Below, piece after piece: positions 9,222-16,429 of a stretch of 64,000 bases of DNA. Every line of letters begins with the position of its first letter. Positions within the stretch are counted from its first letter, which is position 1. The notes under the pieces were generated by a model, which did not search any database, was not told the DNA's origin, and saw only the letters and a program-made list of their open reading frames with translations. The stretch is taken from the NCBI RefSeq assembly GCF_027944115.1, contig NZ_JAPJZI010000001.1, positions 2,418,001 to 2,482,000 of the forward strand, in the 5' to 3' direction. This DNA comes from Hoeflea prorocentri. Its GTDB lineage: Bacteria; Pseudomonadota; Alphaproteobacteria; Rhizobiales; Rhizobiaceae. Position numbers and translations under genes: made by a program.

Positions 9222-9457
9222 GCTGCGCCGCCTTCGGTCTGCTCTTCGGTCTCTTCCTCGGCTTTCGTCTCATCGTCGGCGCGTTGCTTACGCTTGGCAG
9301 CCTTGGCAACAAGGACAGCAAGAGCCGCAGCACCCAGGACGGCGGCGATGCCGACCCAGTGCGAATGACCGGCAACTTCTCCGACATGCCCCATATGGGC
9401 ATAGGCTGATGATGGCAGGAAAACAGATACGATCGAAAATAAAATCATGCGTGTCAT
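9218..9457 (-). CDS. Small His-containing membrane protein upstream of cbiX (DUF6732-like)
   Basis: A 79-residue protein. It has an N-terminal signal peptide or anchor (MTRMILFSIVSVFLPSSAYA), a short histidine-bearing segment (HMGHVGEVAGHSHW), one transmembrane helix (about 36-53) and a charged Glu-rich tail. I recall small proteins of this design next to cobaltochelatase genes in alphaproteobacteria (DUF6732-like), but cannot verify the family here. ATG 9457 is preferred over the GTG at 9466 because GGAG lies eight bases upstream. The stop overlaps the cbiX start as ATGA, making this the first gene of the cob unit. The four histidines next to a membrane helix suggest a link to cobalt handling, which is inference. 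Confidence 0.72.
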   Translation of the reverse strand: MTRMILFSIVSVFLPSSAYAHMGHVGEVAGHSHWVGIAAVLGAAALAVLVAKAAKRKQRADDETKAEEETEEQTEGGAA

Positions 9458-9818
9458 GGCAACCACTCCGCTGGCATTTATCGTGCACGAAACGCCGCGA
9501 AGGACGACCTTCGCCGGACCGGTCTGGACAGCTCCGGAATAAGCCCCCTGATTGGGTCGGCTGCACCGGAATTTCTCTCAGCCCGCTGGAATCGGGCGCC
9601 GTCACACGCTGTCAGTCTTTGTAGGCAATGCGCCCATGCGGGTCAAACGCAATCGCGGCAGATTACGCATCAGACGCGACACGGTGGCAGGTCGACGCCG
9701 GAAGGCCCGGACGCTATCATCACGTCATTACCTTCGCACCGGTGCGCTATGGGCCGATGCGTATGGCGATCACCACCTCTGAAAAGACCTTCCCAAGCCA
9801 CGATCACAGGAGCCGCAA
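9458..9818 (-). promoter_or_regulatory. Leader region of the cob unit, divergent from a methyltransferase gene
   Basis: 361 bp without a convincing gene; it must contain the cob-unit promoter on the minus strand. On that strand there are several structured stretches: a GCCCG/CGGGC hairpin followed by CTGAGAG (9575-9600), AATTCCGGTGCAGCC, TTCCGGAGCTGTCC, a perfect 7-bp inverted repeat GCGAAGG-ACGA-CCTTCGC (9496-9513), and AAATGCCAGCG just before the Shine-Dalgarno. Some resemble fragments of cobalamin or TPP riboswitches, but no complete core and no B12 box (AGYCAGGAGACCTGCC-like) is visible. I therefore call only a possibly structured leader. Confidence 0.35.
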
Positions 9819-10574
9819 ATGGACGAAATGGATCTGTTGATAGACCTGCACAAGCCGGCATTCAGGCAGGGTCCGGGCGGCGATGCGGAAACGAAACGCG
9901 CCATTTCGCTTTCGGGGCTTTCCGGCCGTCCGGGTCTGAAGATTGCCGACATCGGATGCGGCACGGGCGCATCGACAATCGCGCTCGCAAAGTCCCTCAA
10001 AGCGGATATCACGGCGGTAGATTTCTTGCCCGATTTCCTGAGCGAACTGGAAAAACGCGCCGATGCCGCAGGTGTTTTGCAGCATATAACGACACTGGCC
10101 GCTTCCATGGACGGTTTGAGTTTCGAACCATCATCCCTCGACGCCATCTGGTCGGAAGGCGCTATATACAATATCGGCTTCGAAAACGGCATACGGAGCT
10201 GGCGCTCCTTTCTCAAGCCAGGTGGAATCCTTGCAGTTTCCGAACTCACATGGCTGACGCAGGAACGGCCGGCAGAACTGAATGAGCACTGGTCCCGGGA
10301 GTATCCGGAGGTCGCGACGGCATCGACAAAGATCGCGCAACTGGAAGCCAACGGCTACACGCCGATCGGCTATTTCGTCCTGCCCGAGCACTGCTGGCTG
10401 GATAATTACTATCGCCCCATGCAAGAGAATCTCAAGGCGCTCCTGGAAAAATACGATCGTTCGGAGATGGCCCGGTCGTTCGTTGCAGCGGAGCAACGGG
10501 AAATTGACCTCTACGAACAATATGCAGCCTTTGTCAGTTACGGCTTCTTTATCGCCCGCAGACTGCCGGACTGA
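9819..10574 (+). CDS. Class I SAM-dependent methyltransferase
   Basis: A 251-residue protein with a Rossmann-type methyltransferase core: motif I IADIGCGTGASTIALA near residue 41, an acidic motif-II position in TAVDFLPDFL near residue 66, a DAIWSEGAIYNIGF motif IV near residue 104, and LKPGGILAVSE near residue 132. The N-terminal DLHKPAFRQGPGG segment recurs in a family of small-molecule methyltransferases of unknown substrate. The start is supported by CAGGAG eight bases upstream. It diverges from the cob unit, but nothing in the sequence ties it to corrin methylation. The substrate is unknown. Confidence 0.75.
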   Translation: MDEMDLLIDLHKPAFRQGPGGDAETKRAISLSGLSGRPGLKIADIGCGTGASTIALAKSLKADITAVDFLPDFLSELEKRADAAGVLQHITTLAASMDGLSFEPSSLDAIWSEGAIYNIGFENGIRSWRSFLKPGGILAVSELTWLTQERPAELNEHWSREYPEVATASTKIAQLEANGYTPIGYFVLPEHCWLDNYYRPMQENLKALLEKYDRSEMARSFVAAEQREIDLYEQYAAFVSYGFFIARRLPD

Positions 10575-10692
10575 GCGGTTTGCACAGCCTGATCCGGTTC
10601 TACAGCTCCTTCAGATCTTCTTCAGGATTTGCGGGACGGTCGCCCGTGACTTGTTGTCATGCCGGACATGGTTCGGGTCATGACCCAGGCGG

Positions 10693-11259
10693 ATGTTCAG
10701 GTTAGAGTACCGGAAGATGAAAACAAAACTACCGATCCCCTCCGGAACGCTACGTCCGACCTTGTCCGGCGATGCCGGTAACATTCTGGGTCTGTTGCAG
10801 GAGAAGAACGTGCGTCGTTTCCTTTGCGACGACAAGGTCCTGACCCGCGCCGAGGTCGCCGACATTGTCACCGAAGGCGAAAGACTGGATGCCAAGGGCA
10901 TGGGCTACTGGGTGATCGAGCATGCGCAGAAAGGCTTTGCCGGTATCGTCGGTCTTACGCCTGTGTCGGCTGAGGCATCGGTGTCGCCCAAAATGACCAA
11001 CGGGGTTGAACCGACCATTGCGGTTTTACCGGATATGTGCGGGCGCGGCCTGGCCAGCGAAGCCATGGACGCGATCATAGATTACGCCCGCTCGACATTG
11101 GGTCTTTCCCGGCTCGTTGCGGCCGTCGACAAACCGAACACCCGCTCGCACCGACTGATGCTAAGGTCGGGCTTTTCGCAGAAGGGTACCGCGCCAGGAC
11201 CAGCCCATTTGCTGGTGCTTTACGAATGCGACCTTCAATCCCTGTCATCGGAACCGTGA
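10693..11259 (+). CDS. GNAT-family N-acetyltransferase
   Basis: About 188 residues. The acetyl-CoA binding region is recognisable as VLPDMCGRGLASEAMDAIID (a Q/RxxGxG/A-type motif near residue 112), followed by an LGLSRLVAAVDKPNTRSHRLM segment typical of GNAT proteins related to ribosomal-protein or small-molecule acetyltransferases (RimJ-like), and RSGF near residue 160. Two starts are possible: ATG 10693 after AGGCGG, or ATG 10717 directly after CGGAAG. Neither spacing is ideal. The gene stands alone between the methyltransferase and a minus-strand gene. The substrate cannot be predicted. Confidence 0.7.
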   Translation: MFRLEYRKMKTKLPIPSGTLRPTLSGDAGNILGLLQEKNVRRFLCDDKVLTRAEVADIVTEGERLDAKGMGYWVIEHAQKGFAGIVGLTPVSAEASVSPKMTNGVEPTIAVLPDMCGRGLASEAMDAIIDYARSTLGLSRLVAAVDKPNTRSHRLMLRSGFSQKGTAPGPAHLLVLYECDLQSLSSEP

Positions 11260-11451
11260 AACAGATTTCGCACGGCCAAAACCTGTTGGAAGATCGTACT
11301 CCTGACGAAAACCTTTGACCATCAATGCAGCATGCCTTGACTGAAGCGGCACCGGCAATTCGATTTGGATCTTTCCGGCTCGAACGGAAGCCGGTGGCGT
11401 CGTCATTCAGCGTTGTCGCTCTTGCCAGGCCGAGGATAGAGCAAGCCTGCT

Positions 11452-12051
11452 TCAGCCATTCCTGTTAAGCGCCTCGATCACGTCATCAACCCGGTCCTGC
11501 CCCCAATGCATTTCGTCATTGACGAAGAATGTGGGTGCGCCAAAGACGCCTCTTTCAACCGCCTCTTCCGTATTTGCACGCAACTCGTCCTTGATCGCCT
11601 GATCCTGGACCATGTTTGCGATTTCCTGAGCGGGCAGACCGGCATTGTCCATGAGTTCCATGACAACTTGCGGATCGGAGATATCATCATCATTCGCCCA
11701 TGCACCGTCGAACATGACATCCATATATTTGTCGCGAACCTCTTCGCTGATCCGGCCTGCGGCGATCGCACCGCGCAGAGCCATTACCGTGTTGAGCGGG
11801 AACTTCGGGTTGACCGAAAACGGTAAGCCATGCCTTGCGCAGATACGGTTCAGATCGTCGAACATCCATTTGCCTTTCGCCGCGATGGTTGCCGGGCCGG
11901 TATTTCCGACTGCCTTGAACACACCACCGAGGAGCATCGGTTTCCAGTTGATCGCGCCGCCTGCATCCTGCACCATCTTCGGCAACCGCTTATGCGCGAC
12001 ATAGGACGCGCTGCTTACAAAATCATAATAAAAATCAACAGGTTTCGACAA
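11452..12051 (-). CDS. 2-hydroxychromene-2-carboxylate isomerase-like protein (DsbA/GST-kappa fold)
   Basis: A 199-residue protein beginning MSKPVDFYYDFVSSASYVAH, the pattern of the HCCA isomerase / GST kappa branch of the thioredoxin fold, with the active Ser region in place of a CxxC. Further support comes from WKPMLLGGVFKAVGNT near residue 36 and the cis-Pro-containing GVFGAPTFFVNDEMHWGQDR at the C-terminus. Characterised members isomerise a naphthalene or aromatic degradation intermediate with glutathione; most genomic copies have unknown substrates. No aromatic-degradation genes lie nearby. A palindrome at 12125-12134, about 75 bp upstream of the start, may regulate it. Confidence 0.8.
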   Translation of the reverse strand: MSKPVDFYYDFVSSASYVAHKRLPKMVQDAGGAINWKPMLLGGVFKAVGNTGPATIAAKGKWMFDDLNRICARHGLPFSVNPKFPLNTVMALRGAIAAGRISEEVRDKYMDVMFDGAWANDDDISDPQVVMELMDNAGLPAQEIANMVQDQAIKDELRANTEEAVERGVFGAPTFFVNDEMHWGQDRVDDVIEALNRNG

Positions 12052-12124
12052 TTTCTTTTCCCCGGTTTTGATTACGCCTTATCGATGGCTGGAAGATGTA
12101 TCGCAGCCCAATGGGTAAATGACG

Positions 12125-12134
12125 TTTACGTAAA
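12125..12134. promoter_or_regulatory. TTTACGTAAA palindrome between the isomerase and L,D-transpeptidase genes
   Basis: A perfect 10-bp palindrome in the context GACGTTTACGTAAAAG. It lies about 75 bp upstream of the minus-strand isomerase start and 115 bp upstream of the plus-strand transpeptidase start. It resembles operators of MerR-family regulators of acyl-CoA and branched-chain amino acid catabolism (LiuR-like, with repeated ACGTTTACGT). No such regulator is present in the window, so the assignment is speculative. Confidence 0.3.
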
Positions 12135-12249
12135 AGACAACACGCACTTTCGTCCGACACGGCTATCAAGACTGTCGGGCAAGAGATTTACTGATTTCTA
12201 ATCCGGTTTGCGCATAATAGCGGCTTCGATGTAAGACGGACCTTGTGTT

Positions 12250-13632
12250 ATGCGTATACTGTCTTTCCCACGACTGGTTCTGCCACTGATCCTTGCGACC
12301 GCACTTTCGGGCGCAAGCACCTTTCCCGCCCAAGCGTCTAAAGGGACGGCTGACGCCGTAGAAGAAACAAAGGTCCTCCCGAAAGCCCGGCCGGAGCGTC
12401 CGGTGCTGATGCTGGTCTCCATCGACAATCAGACCATGCGCGTCTTTGCAGGCAGCGAACTGGTCTACCGATCCGATGTGTCGACTGGTAAACCGGGCAA
12501 CGATACGCCAACGGGCATCTTCAGCGTCCTGGAAAAGCGGCGCTACCACGAATCCAATATCTACAGCCAAGCCCCGATGCCTTTTATGCAAAGGCTGACC
12601 TGGTCAGGAATAGCGCTGCATGAATCGGGTGATGTGCCCGATTATCCAGCCTCGCATGGCTGTGTCCGTCTTCCCGCCGGATTTGCAAAAAAGCTGTTCG
12701 GATTTACCGGGATCGGAGCCCATGTTCTGATCGCGGACGATGAAGTATCGCCGCGGCCGATATCGCACGACAAGCTTTTTTATCCTGGTGGCAGGCCTGC
12801 CGACATCGCCAACCCGGCAGCCTCGGTGGTCTCCGCGACCGTCAAGCCCATGCAGCGCAAGGACAGCGGCTCTCTTCTGACCTTCGGGGAACCGCAAGAA
12901 GACGTGGCCGCAAATCCGATAGGCGTCAGTCTTCCGGTTTCGGACGGATATGTTATGCGGACAGGCTTCGATCCGTCTTTGACCCCGGTCGGTGAGGATG
13001 ACGGTTTCGAGTTTCCGCAATCCAAAGAGCCGATCCGTATTCTGGTCACGCAACGAACCGGGCGGGAACTGGTTCGCGACATTCAAATGATGCTCAATCA
13101 GCTTGGCTTCGACGCCGGAGAGGCAGACGGGCTGATCGGTGCGGATACGGGTGCCGCTATTCTGCGTTACCAGAAAAGCCGCGGCGAGCAGCCGACCGGC
13201 GCTGTCTCTGTCGCGCTTGCGCGCCAACTGCATCTCGACACCGGACGCGGTGCGTTTTCGACCGGGCACATTTACGTGCGCCAGGGGTTTAAGCCTCTTT
13301 TCGATGCGCCGGTGTTTCTCAATGACGCCGAGCAACCGCTGGGAACCCATTTCCTGACGGCCCTTCCCCACCGGGATGAGCAGGAAAGACTGCAATGGGT
13401 TTACGTAACCTTGTCAGACAATATCAGCGCAAGCGCGCTTCTGGATATCAAGGAGAGTTACGGCTACCGGACAACAACGGCTCAGTCTGCACTCAACCGT
13501 ATCGTCATGCCGCAATACGTGCGCAAACGGCTGACGACCATGATGGTGCCGGGATCGTCTCTTGTGATTACGGATGGCGGCCTCAGCTCCGAATCCCACA
13601 AGGGAACAGACTTCATCGTGCTGACGGACTGA
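12250..13632 (+). CDS. L,D-transpeptidase (YkuD) with peptidoglycan-binding domain
   Basis: A 460-residue periplasmic protein. A signal peptide covers about residues 1-29 (hydrophobic LVLPLILATALSGAS, then AQA). The YkuD catalytic domain follows (about 50-170), with HESGDVPDYPASHGCVRLP near 124-142; the SHGC cysteine is the nucleophile. A peptidoglycan_binding_1 module lies near 270-320 (GRELVRDIQMMLNQLGFDAG). The C-terminal 130 residues include VMPQYVRKRLTTMMVPGSSL and a KGTDFIVL end, a tail I recall from rhizobial YkuD proteins. It should form 3-3 peptidoglycan cross-links or attach proteins to peptidoglycan. It converges with the PAP2 gene across a 4-bp gap. Confidence 0.88.
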   Translation: MRILSFPRLVLPLILATALSGASTFPAQASKGTADAVEETKVLPKARPERPVLMLVSIDNQTMRVFAGSELVYRSDVSTGKPGNDTPTGIFSVLEKRRYHESNIYSQAPMPFMQRLTWSGIALHESGDVPDYPASHGCVRLPAGFAKKLFGFTGIGAHVLIADDEVSPRPISHDKLFYPGGRPADIANPAASVVSATVKPMQRKDSGSLLTFGEPQEDVAANPIGVSLPVSDGYVMRTGFDPSLTPVGEDDGFEFPQSKEPIRILVTQRTGRELVRDIQMMLNQLGFDAGEADGLIGADTGAAILRYQKSRGEQPTGAVSVALARQLHLDTGRGAFSTGHIYVRQGFKPLFDAPVFLNDAEQPLGTHFLTALPHRDEQERLQWVYVTLSDNISASALLDIKESYGYRTTTAQSALNRIVMPQYVRKRLTTMMVPGSSLVITDGGLSSESHKGTDFIVLTD

Positions 13633-13636
13633 GCAA

Positions 13637-14350
13637 TCAGGCGTGATTGCCGCGTCTTGAAGCCTGACTGTTGATGCGGCCTATCAGCAGCCAATGAAGC
13701 AGAACGGCGACCAGCGAGACAAACAGGATCGCTCCGATCGTGTCCGACAGGAAGTGGCGCCCCTTGAAAACCCGCAATGCCGCCGCCAGCCCGGCGGCCA
13801 GAAACGCTGCGGTCAGGATGGTGCGGCGCAGCGTCTTGTTGGCTATGTAGGCACTCAGCACGAGAACGGAGATGAAGAATGCCGCTGCTCCGGAGCCTTC
13901 TCCCGAGACGAAGGAGCAATTGCGTTCACACTGATCCGACATGATAAATGGCGGTGAAAAAGTCCGGTCGCCACCGAACTCCGTCACATTGGCCGGGCGC
14001 GCCCTGCCCCAGTTGTTTTTCAAAACGGCATTGACCAGAAGTCCGGGGCCGAGAATGTACAACAGCGGAACAAAGCCCCATACTTCCCGCGGCACGGTGA
14101 ACACGGGACCACGCCACAAGGCGACACCCCAAAGAATCAGGCAGGTGACACTCAAGCCGATGCTGACAATATTGAAGAGTTCACGATAAGCGTTGAAAAA
14201 GCCGGTTTGCGCTGTCCACTGTCGGGTTTGGGAATCGAAGAAACGTTCCGACACCCAAATGTCGATCCCCGGAAACAGGTTGAACAGAACAAAGACCACG
14301 GCGAGCGCACCGACAACCGCCAGCGACATATTTCGGTAATCATCTTGCAT
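13637..14350 (-). CDS. PAP2-family membrane phosphatase with altered motif 2 (LpxE-like)
   Basis: A 237-residue protein with about six membrane segments and the three-part lipid phosphatase signature: K111-x6-R118-P119, then VSGE at 148-151, then R193-x5-H199-x3-D203. In the classical family the second motif is PSGH, whose histidine is the general acid; here Pro and His are replaced by Val and Glu. Members act on lipid A, phosphatidylglycerol phosphate or undecaprenyl pyrophosphate. ATG 14350 (AGGTG eight bases upstream) is preferred over an upstream start inside the neighbour. It overlaps the glycosyltransferase gene by 11 bp, so the two probably work on the same envelope lipid (inference). 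Confidence 0.82.
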   Translation of the reverse strand: MQDDYRNMSLAVVGALAVVFVLFNLFPGIDIWVSERFFDSQTRQWTAQTGFFNAYRELFNIVSIGLSVTCLILWGVALWRGPVFTVPREVWGFVPLLYILGPGLLVNAVLKNNWGRARPANVTEFGGDRTFSPPFIMSDQCERNCSFVSGEGSGAAAFFISVLVLSAYIANKTLRRTILTAAFLAAGLAAALRVFKGRHFLSDTIGAILFVSLVAVLLHWLLIGRINSQASRRGNHA

Positions 14351-15899
14351 CGTCGAAACACCTGCCGTCCAATATGAACGCACCAACCGGATTGCCATGC
14401 TGGAAACCGCCATCGGCGTTCAGGGTCGCGACGGGTTCTATCTCTTGGCCATCGCATTTTGCCAGCTTCCAGCCCGGTTCCACACGCAACACCTTCTGGC
14501 CTGCCTGATCCCGGCCGATGGGAAATTTGAGCTGGTAGTAATTCTGCGGTCGCCCGTCAGGGTTCACGGTGCGGATATCGAAGCCGCTATCGCGTCCGGT
14601 GTAGAACAGATCGGCGACAACATCGCGGTTTCCGGACAAGATAATGTCGACATTGTTGTCCCTGGCAACGTCAATGGCCTGGAGGCTGATGGCCTCACGG
14701 CCAAGAAGGCGTTTCATGGCCGGCTTTTCTCCGTCGATGCTAACGTGCTTGGCCATAACCGTGATGACCGGAAGTCCGATCGCCATAACAACGCCGATCC
14801 ACACCGACAGCCTCAAAAGGCGGAAATACCGTTCTTCGATCAGGCCGACGATGACCAGAACGGTTCCACCAAAATAGGCAGCGACAGCCCAGTTCGCATA
14901 GGCCTTGGACAGAAGCGCCTGAATACAGACGATTGCGATGACGGGGATCGAAAAGAAAAGAAGGATGCGCGCATCTGTATGCCGCGCCCGGAAGATGGCG
15001 GCAAGGAGCGATCCGAACAGGATAGGCCCGAATACACCGAACTGGCTGAAGAAGAACTCCGCCAGTTTGAGATATTTCAAACTGAACTCGCTGGCATCAC
15101 GTCGCACCCAGTCTGCATTGTCCAAAGTATGCTCGAATGTCGACAGATCGTTGAGAAAATTCCAGACGATGTTTGGCATTGCGACAACTACGAAAACCAC
15201 AAACATCGTCAGCGCATGACGCCAGGAGGGTCGCGCCGCCGGCATGAAGACCGCGGCCAAAACAACGCCGAGGATGAAGTAGATGCCGGCATACTTCGCC
15301 AGAAACGCCAGACCCGCCGCAAGACCGGCAAGCGCTGCGTAAATCCCCGAGCCTTCCTTCAAGAGCCGGAAATAAAACAGGAGTGCCAGCGAAAAGAACG
15401 GCGCCATGATCGTGTCGGTTGAGATCACCGCGCTGCCGAGCGTGACGGCGGGCATGGTGACATAGGAGATCATCACCCAGAACGCGATGCGCGCATCGAA
15501 GAGATACCTGGCAAGTGAGCCGAGTATGCAGGCTGTGGCCAAATGGAAAAGTGGCGCCGGCAGCCGCACCCAGAATATTGCATCACTGCCGGCGACTTCT
15601 GTGAACAGCCGGATAACCCACGCAATCAACGGCGGCTTCGAATAATATCCGAAGTCGAGATCCTGCCCCCAGAGCCAGTATTGCGACTCGTCGACAAAAA
15701 GATCCGTCTGGTCGAACCAGAGGAAAAACACCCTGTAAAACGTGAGCAGAGCACAGGCGGCAAATCCCGCAGCAAACCAGTCGCTTGAGACCGGGCTAAG
15801 CTCATTTTTCCTGAACGGATTGAGGATGGAATGCACCAGTTCTGCCCGGCTCTCTTTCGTAATTGCTAAGGCTCTTAGCAGGTATTGAAGGTGATGCAA
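14340..15899 (-). CDS. GT39/ArnT-type integral membrane glycosyltransferase
   Basis: A 519-residue polytopic protein of the dolichyl-phosphate-mannose protein mannosyltransferase / ArnT superfamily. The first periplasmic loop carries the acidic catalytic motif DLFVDESQYWLWGQDLDFGY, followed by YSKPPLIAW near residue 86. Many hydrophobic helices follow, up to about residue 380, then a soluble C-terminal domain of about 130 residues. Such enzymes move a sugar from a polyprenyl-phosphate donor to lipid A or another periplasmic acceptor. It shares 11 bp with the PAP2 gene downstream and follows holC by 31 bp. The start is the first ATG; a downstream start near residue 38 would still keep all the helices. 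Confidence 0.83.
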   Translation of the reverse strand: MHHLQYLLRALAITKESRAELVHSILNPFRKNELSPVSSDWFAAGFAACALLTFYRVFFLWFDQTDLFVDESQYWLWGQDLDFGYYSKPPLIAWVIRLFTEVAGSDAIFWVRLPAPLFHLATACILGSLARYLFDARIAFWVMISYVTMPAVTLGSAVISTDTIMAPFFSLALLFYFRLLKEGSGIYAALAGLAAGLAFLAKYAGIYFILGVVLAAVFMPAARPSWRHALTMFVVFVVVAMPNIVWNFLNDLSTFEHTLDNADWVRRDASEFSLKYLKLAEFFFSQFGVFGPILFGSLLAAIFRARHTDARILLFFSIPVIAIVCIQALLSKAYANWAVAAYFGGTVLVIVGLIEERYFRLLRLSVWIGVVMAIGLPVITVMAKHVSIDGEKPAMKRLLGREAISLQAIDVARDNNVDIILSGNRDVVADLFYTGRDSGFDIRTVNPDGRPQNYYQLKFPIGRDQAGQKVLRVEPGWKLAKCDGQEIEPVATLNADGGFQHGNPVGAFILDGRCFDDAR

Positions 15900-15930
15900 G
15901 TCGCCACGCCAGCGCGGGCACAGATCAGTT

Positions 15931-16380
15931 TCAGGCTTTCTTTTCCCATCGGCGATCCTGGGTTTGCTGCCAATAGGTCAGTTCATGGCCCTCCTCTTTC
16001 AGCGCTTTCCATTGGGACCGGGCCGCCTCGACCTGCACCTGATCGTGGCCGTCGAACATGAAGACCGCCCGCTCGTAGGCCTCAAGCTCCGACGGGTCGG
16101 CGCCGTCGACAATGAACCGCACTTGCGCGGCATTTGCGTTGCCCTGCGTGGCGCAGATCAGCACCGGCTGACGATCGGGATGCGCCGCGCTGTCGGTGCC
16201 GTGCGGAAGAAAGCTTTCGTCGCGATAGGTCCACAAATGTTGATCGAGTGCGTCCCGCCGCTCCTCGCTGCCGGTTTGCACCACAACCCGCCAGCCGCGT
16301 TCCAGACTCTTTTCCAGCAGGGGCGGCAAGGCGTCTTCAAGGCGGGATTCGGTCAAATGATAAAACAGGACCTCGGTCAT
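15931..16380 (-). CDS. holC: DNA polymerase III subunit chi
   Basis: A 149-residue protein beginning MTEVLFYHLTESRLEDALPP, the typical opening of alphaproteobacterial HolC, with ERGWRVVVQTGSEERRDALD, DESFLPHG and VFMFDGHD segments. Chi connects the clamp loader to single-strand binding protein. It lies 49 bp downstream of pepA on the same strand; pepA-holC is a widely conserved pair in proteobacteria. The length is normal. Confidence 0.92.
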   Translation of the reverse strand: MTEVLFYHLTESRLEDALPPLLEKSLERGWRVVVQTGSEERRDALDQHLWTYRDESFLPHGTDSAAHPDRQPVLICATQGNANAAQVRFIVDGADPSELEAYERAVFMFDGHDQVQVEAARSQWKALKEEGHELTYWQQTQDRRWEKKA

Positions 16381-16429
16381 CGCATCACGCTACACCGGGA
16401 ATTGCCGGCGCGACAAGCGGCGGCAATCC

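Noticed and set aside
8052-9368. 438-codon plus-strand open frame antisense to cbiX
   Set aside because: It has no recognisable domain and mirrors the chelatase gene, including its histidine run, which reads as Met/Val-rich sequence.
9458-9618. Possible complete cobalamin or TPP riboswitch
   Set aside because: Only fragments of either consensus are present. The B12 box and the GCCACTG element are missing for cobalamin, and the TPP halves are too far apart, with no closing P1 stem that I could find. It is kept as a finding to test, not as a feature call.
9628-9840. 70-codon plus-strand frame in the cob leader region
   Set aside because: It has no Shine-Dalgarno or known domain, and it runs into the start of the methyltransferase gene, which has a good ribosome-binding site of its own.
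14397-15422. 341-codon plus-strand open frame antisense to the glycosyltransferase
   Set aside because: The minus-strand gene has clear catalytic and membrane features; the plus frame has none.
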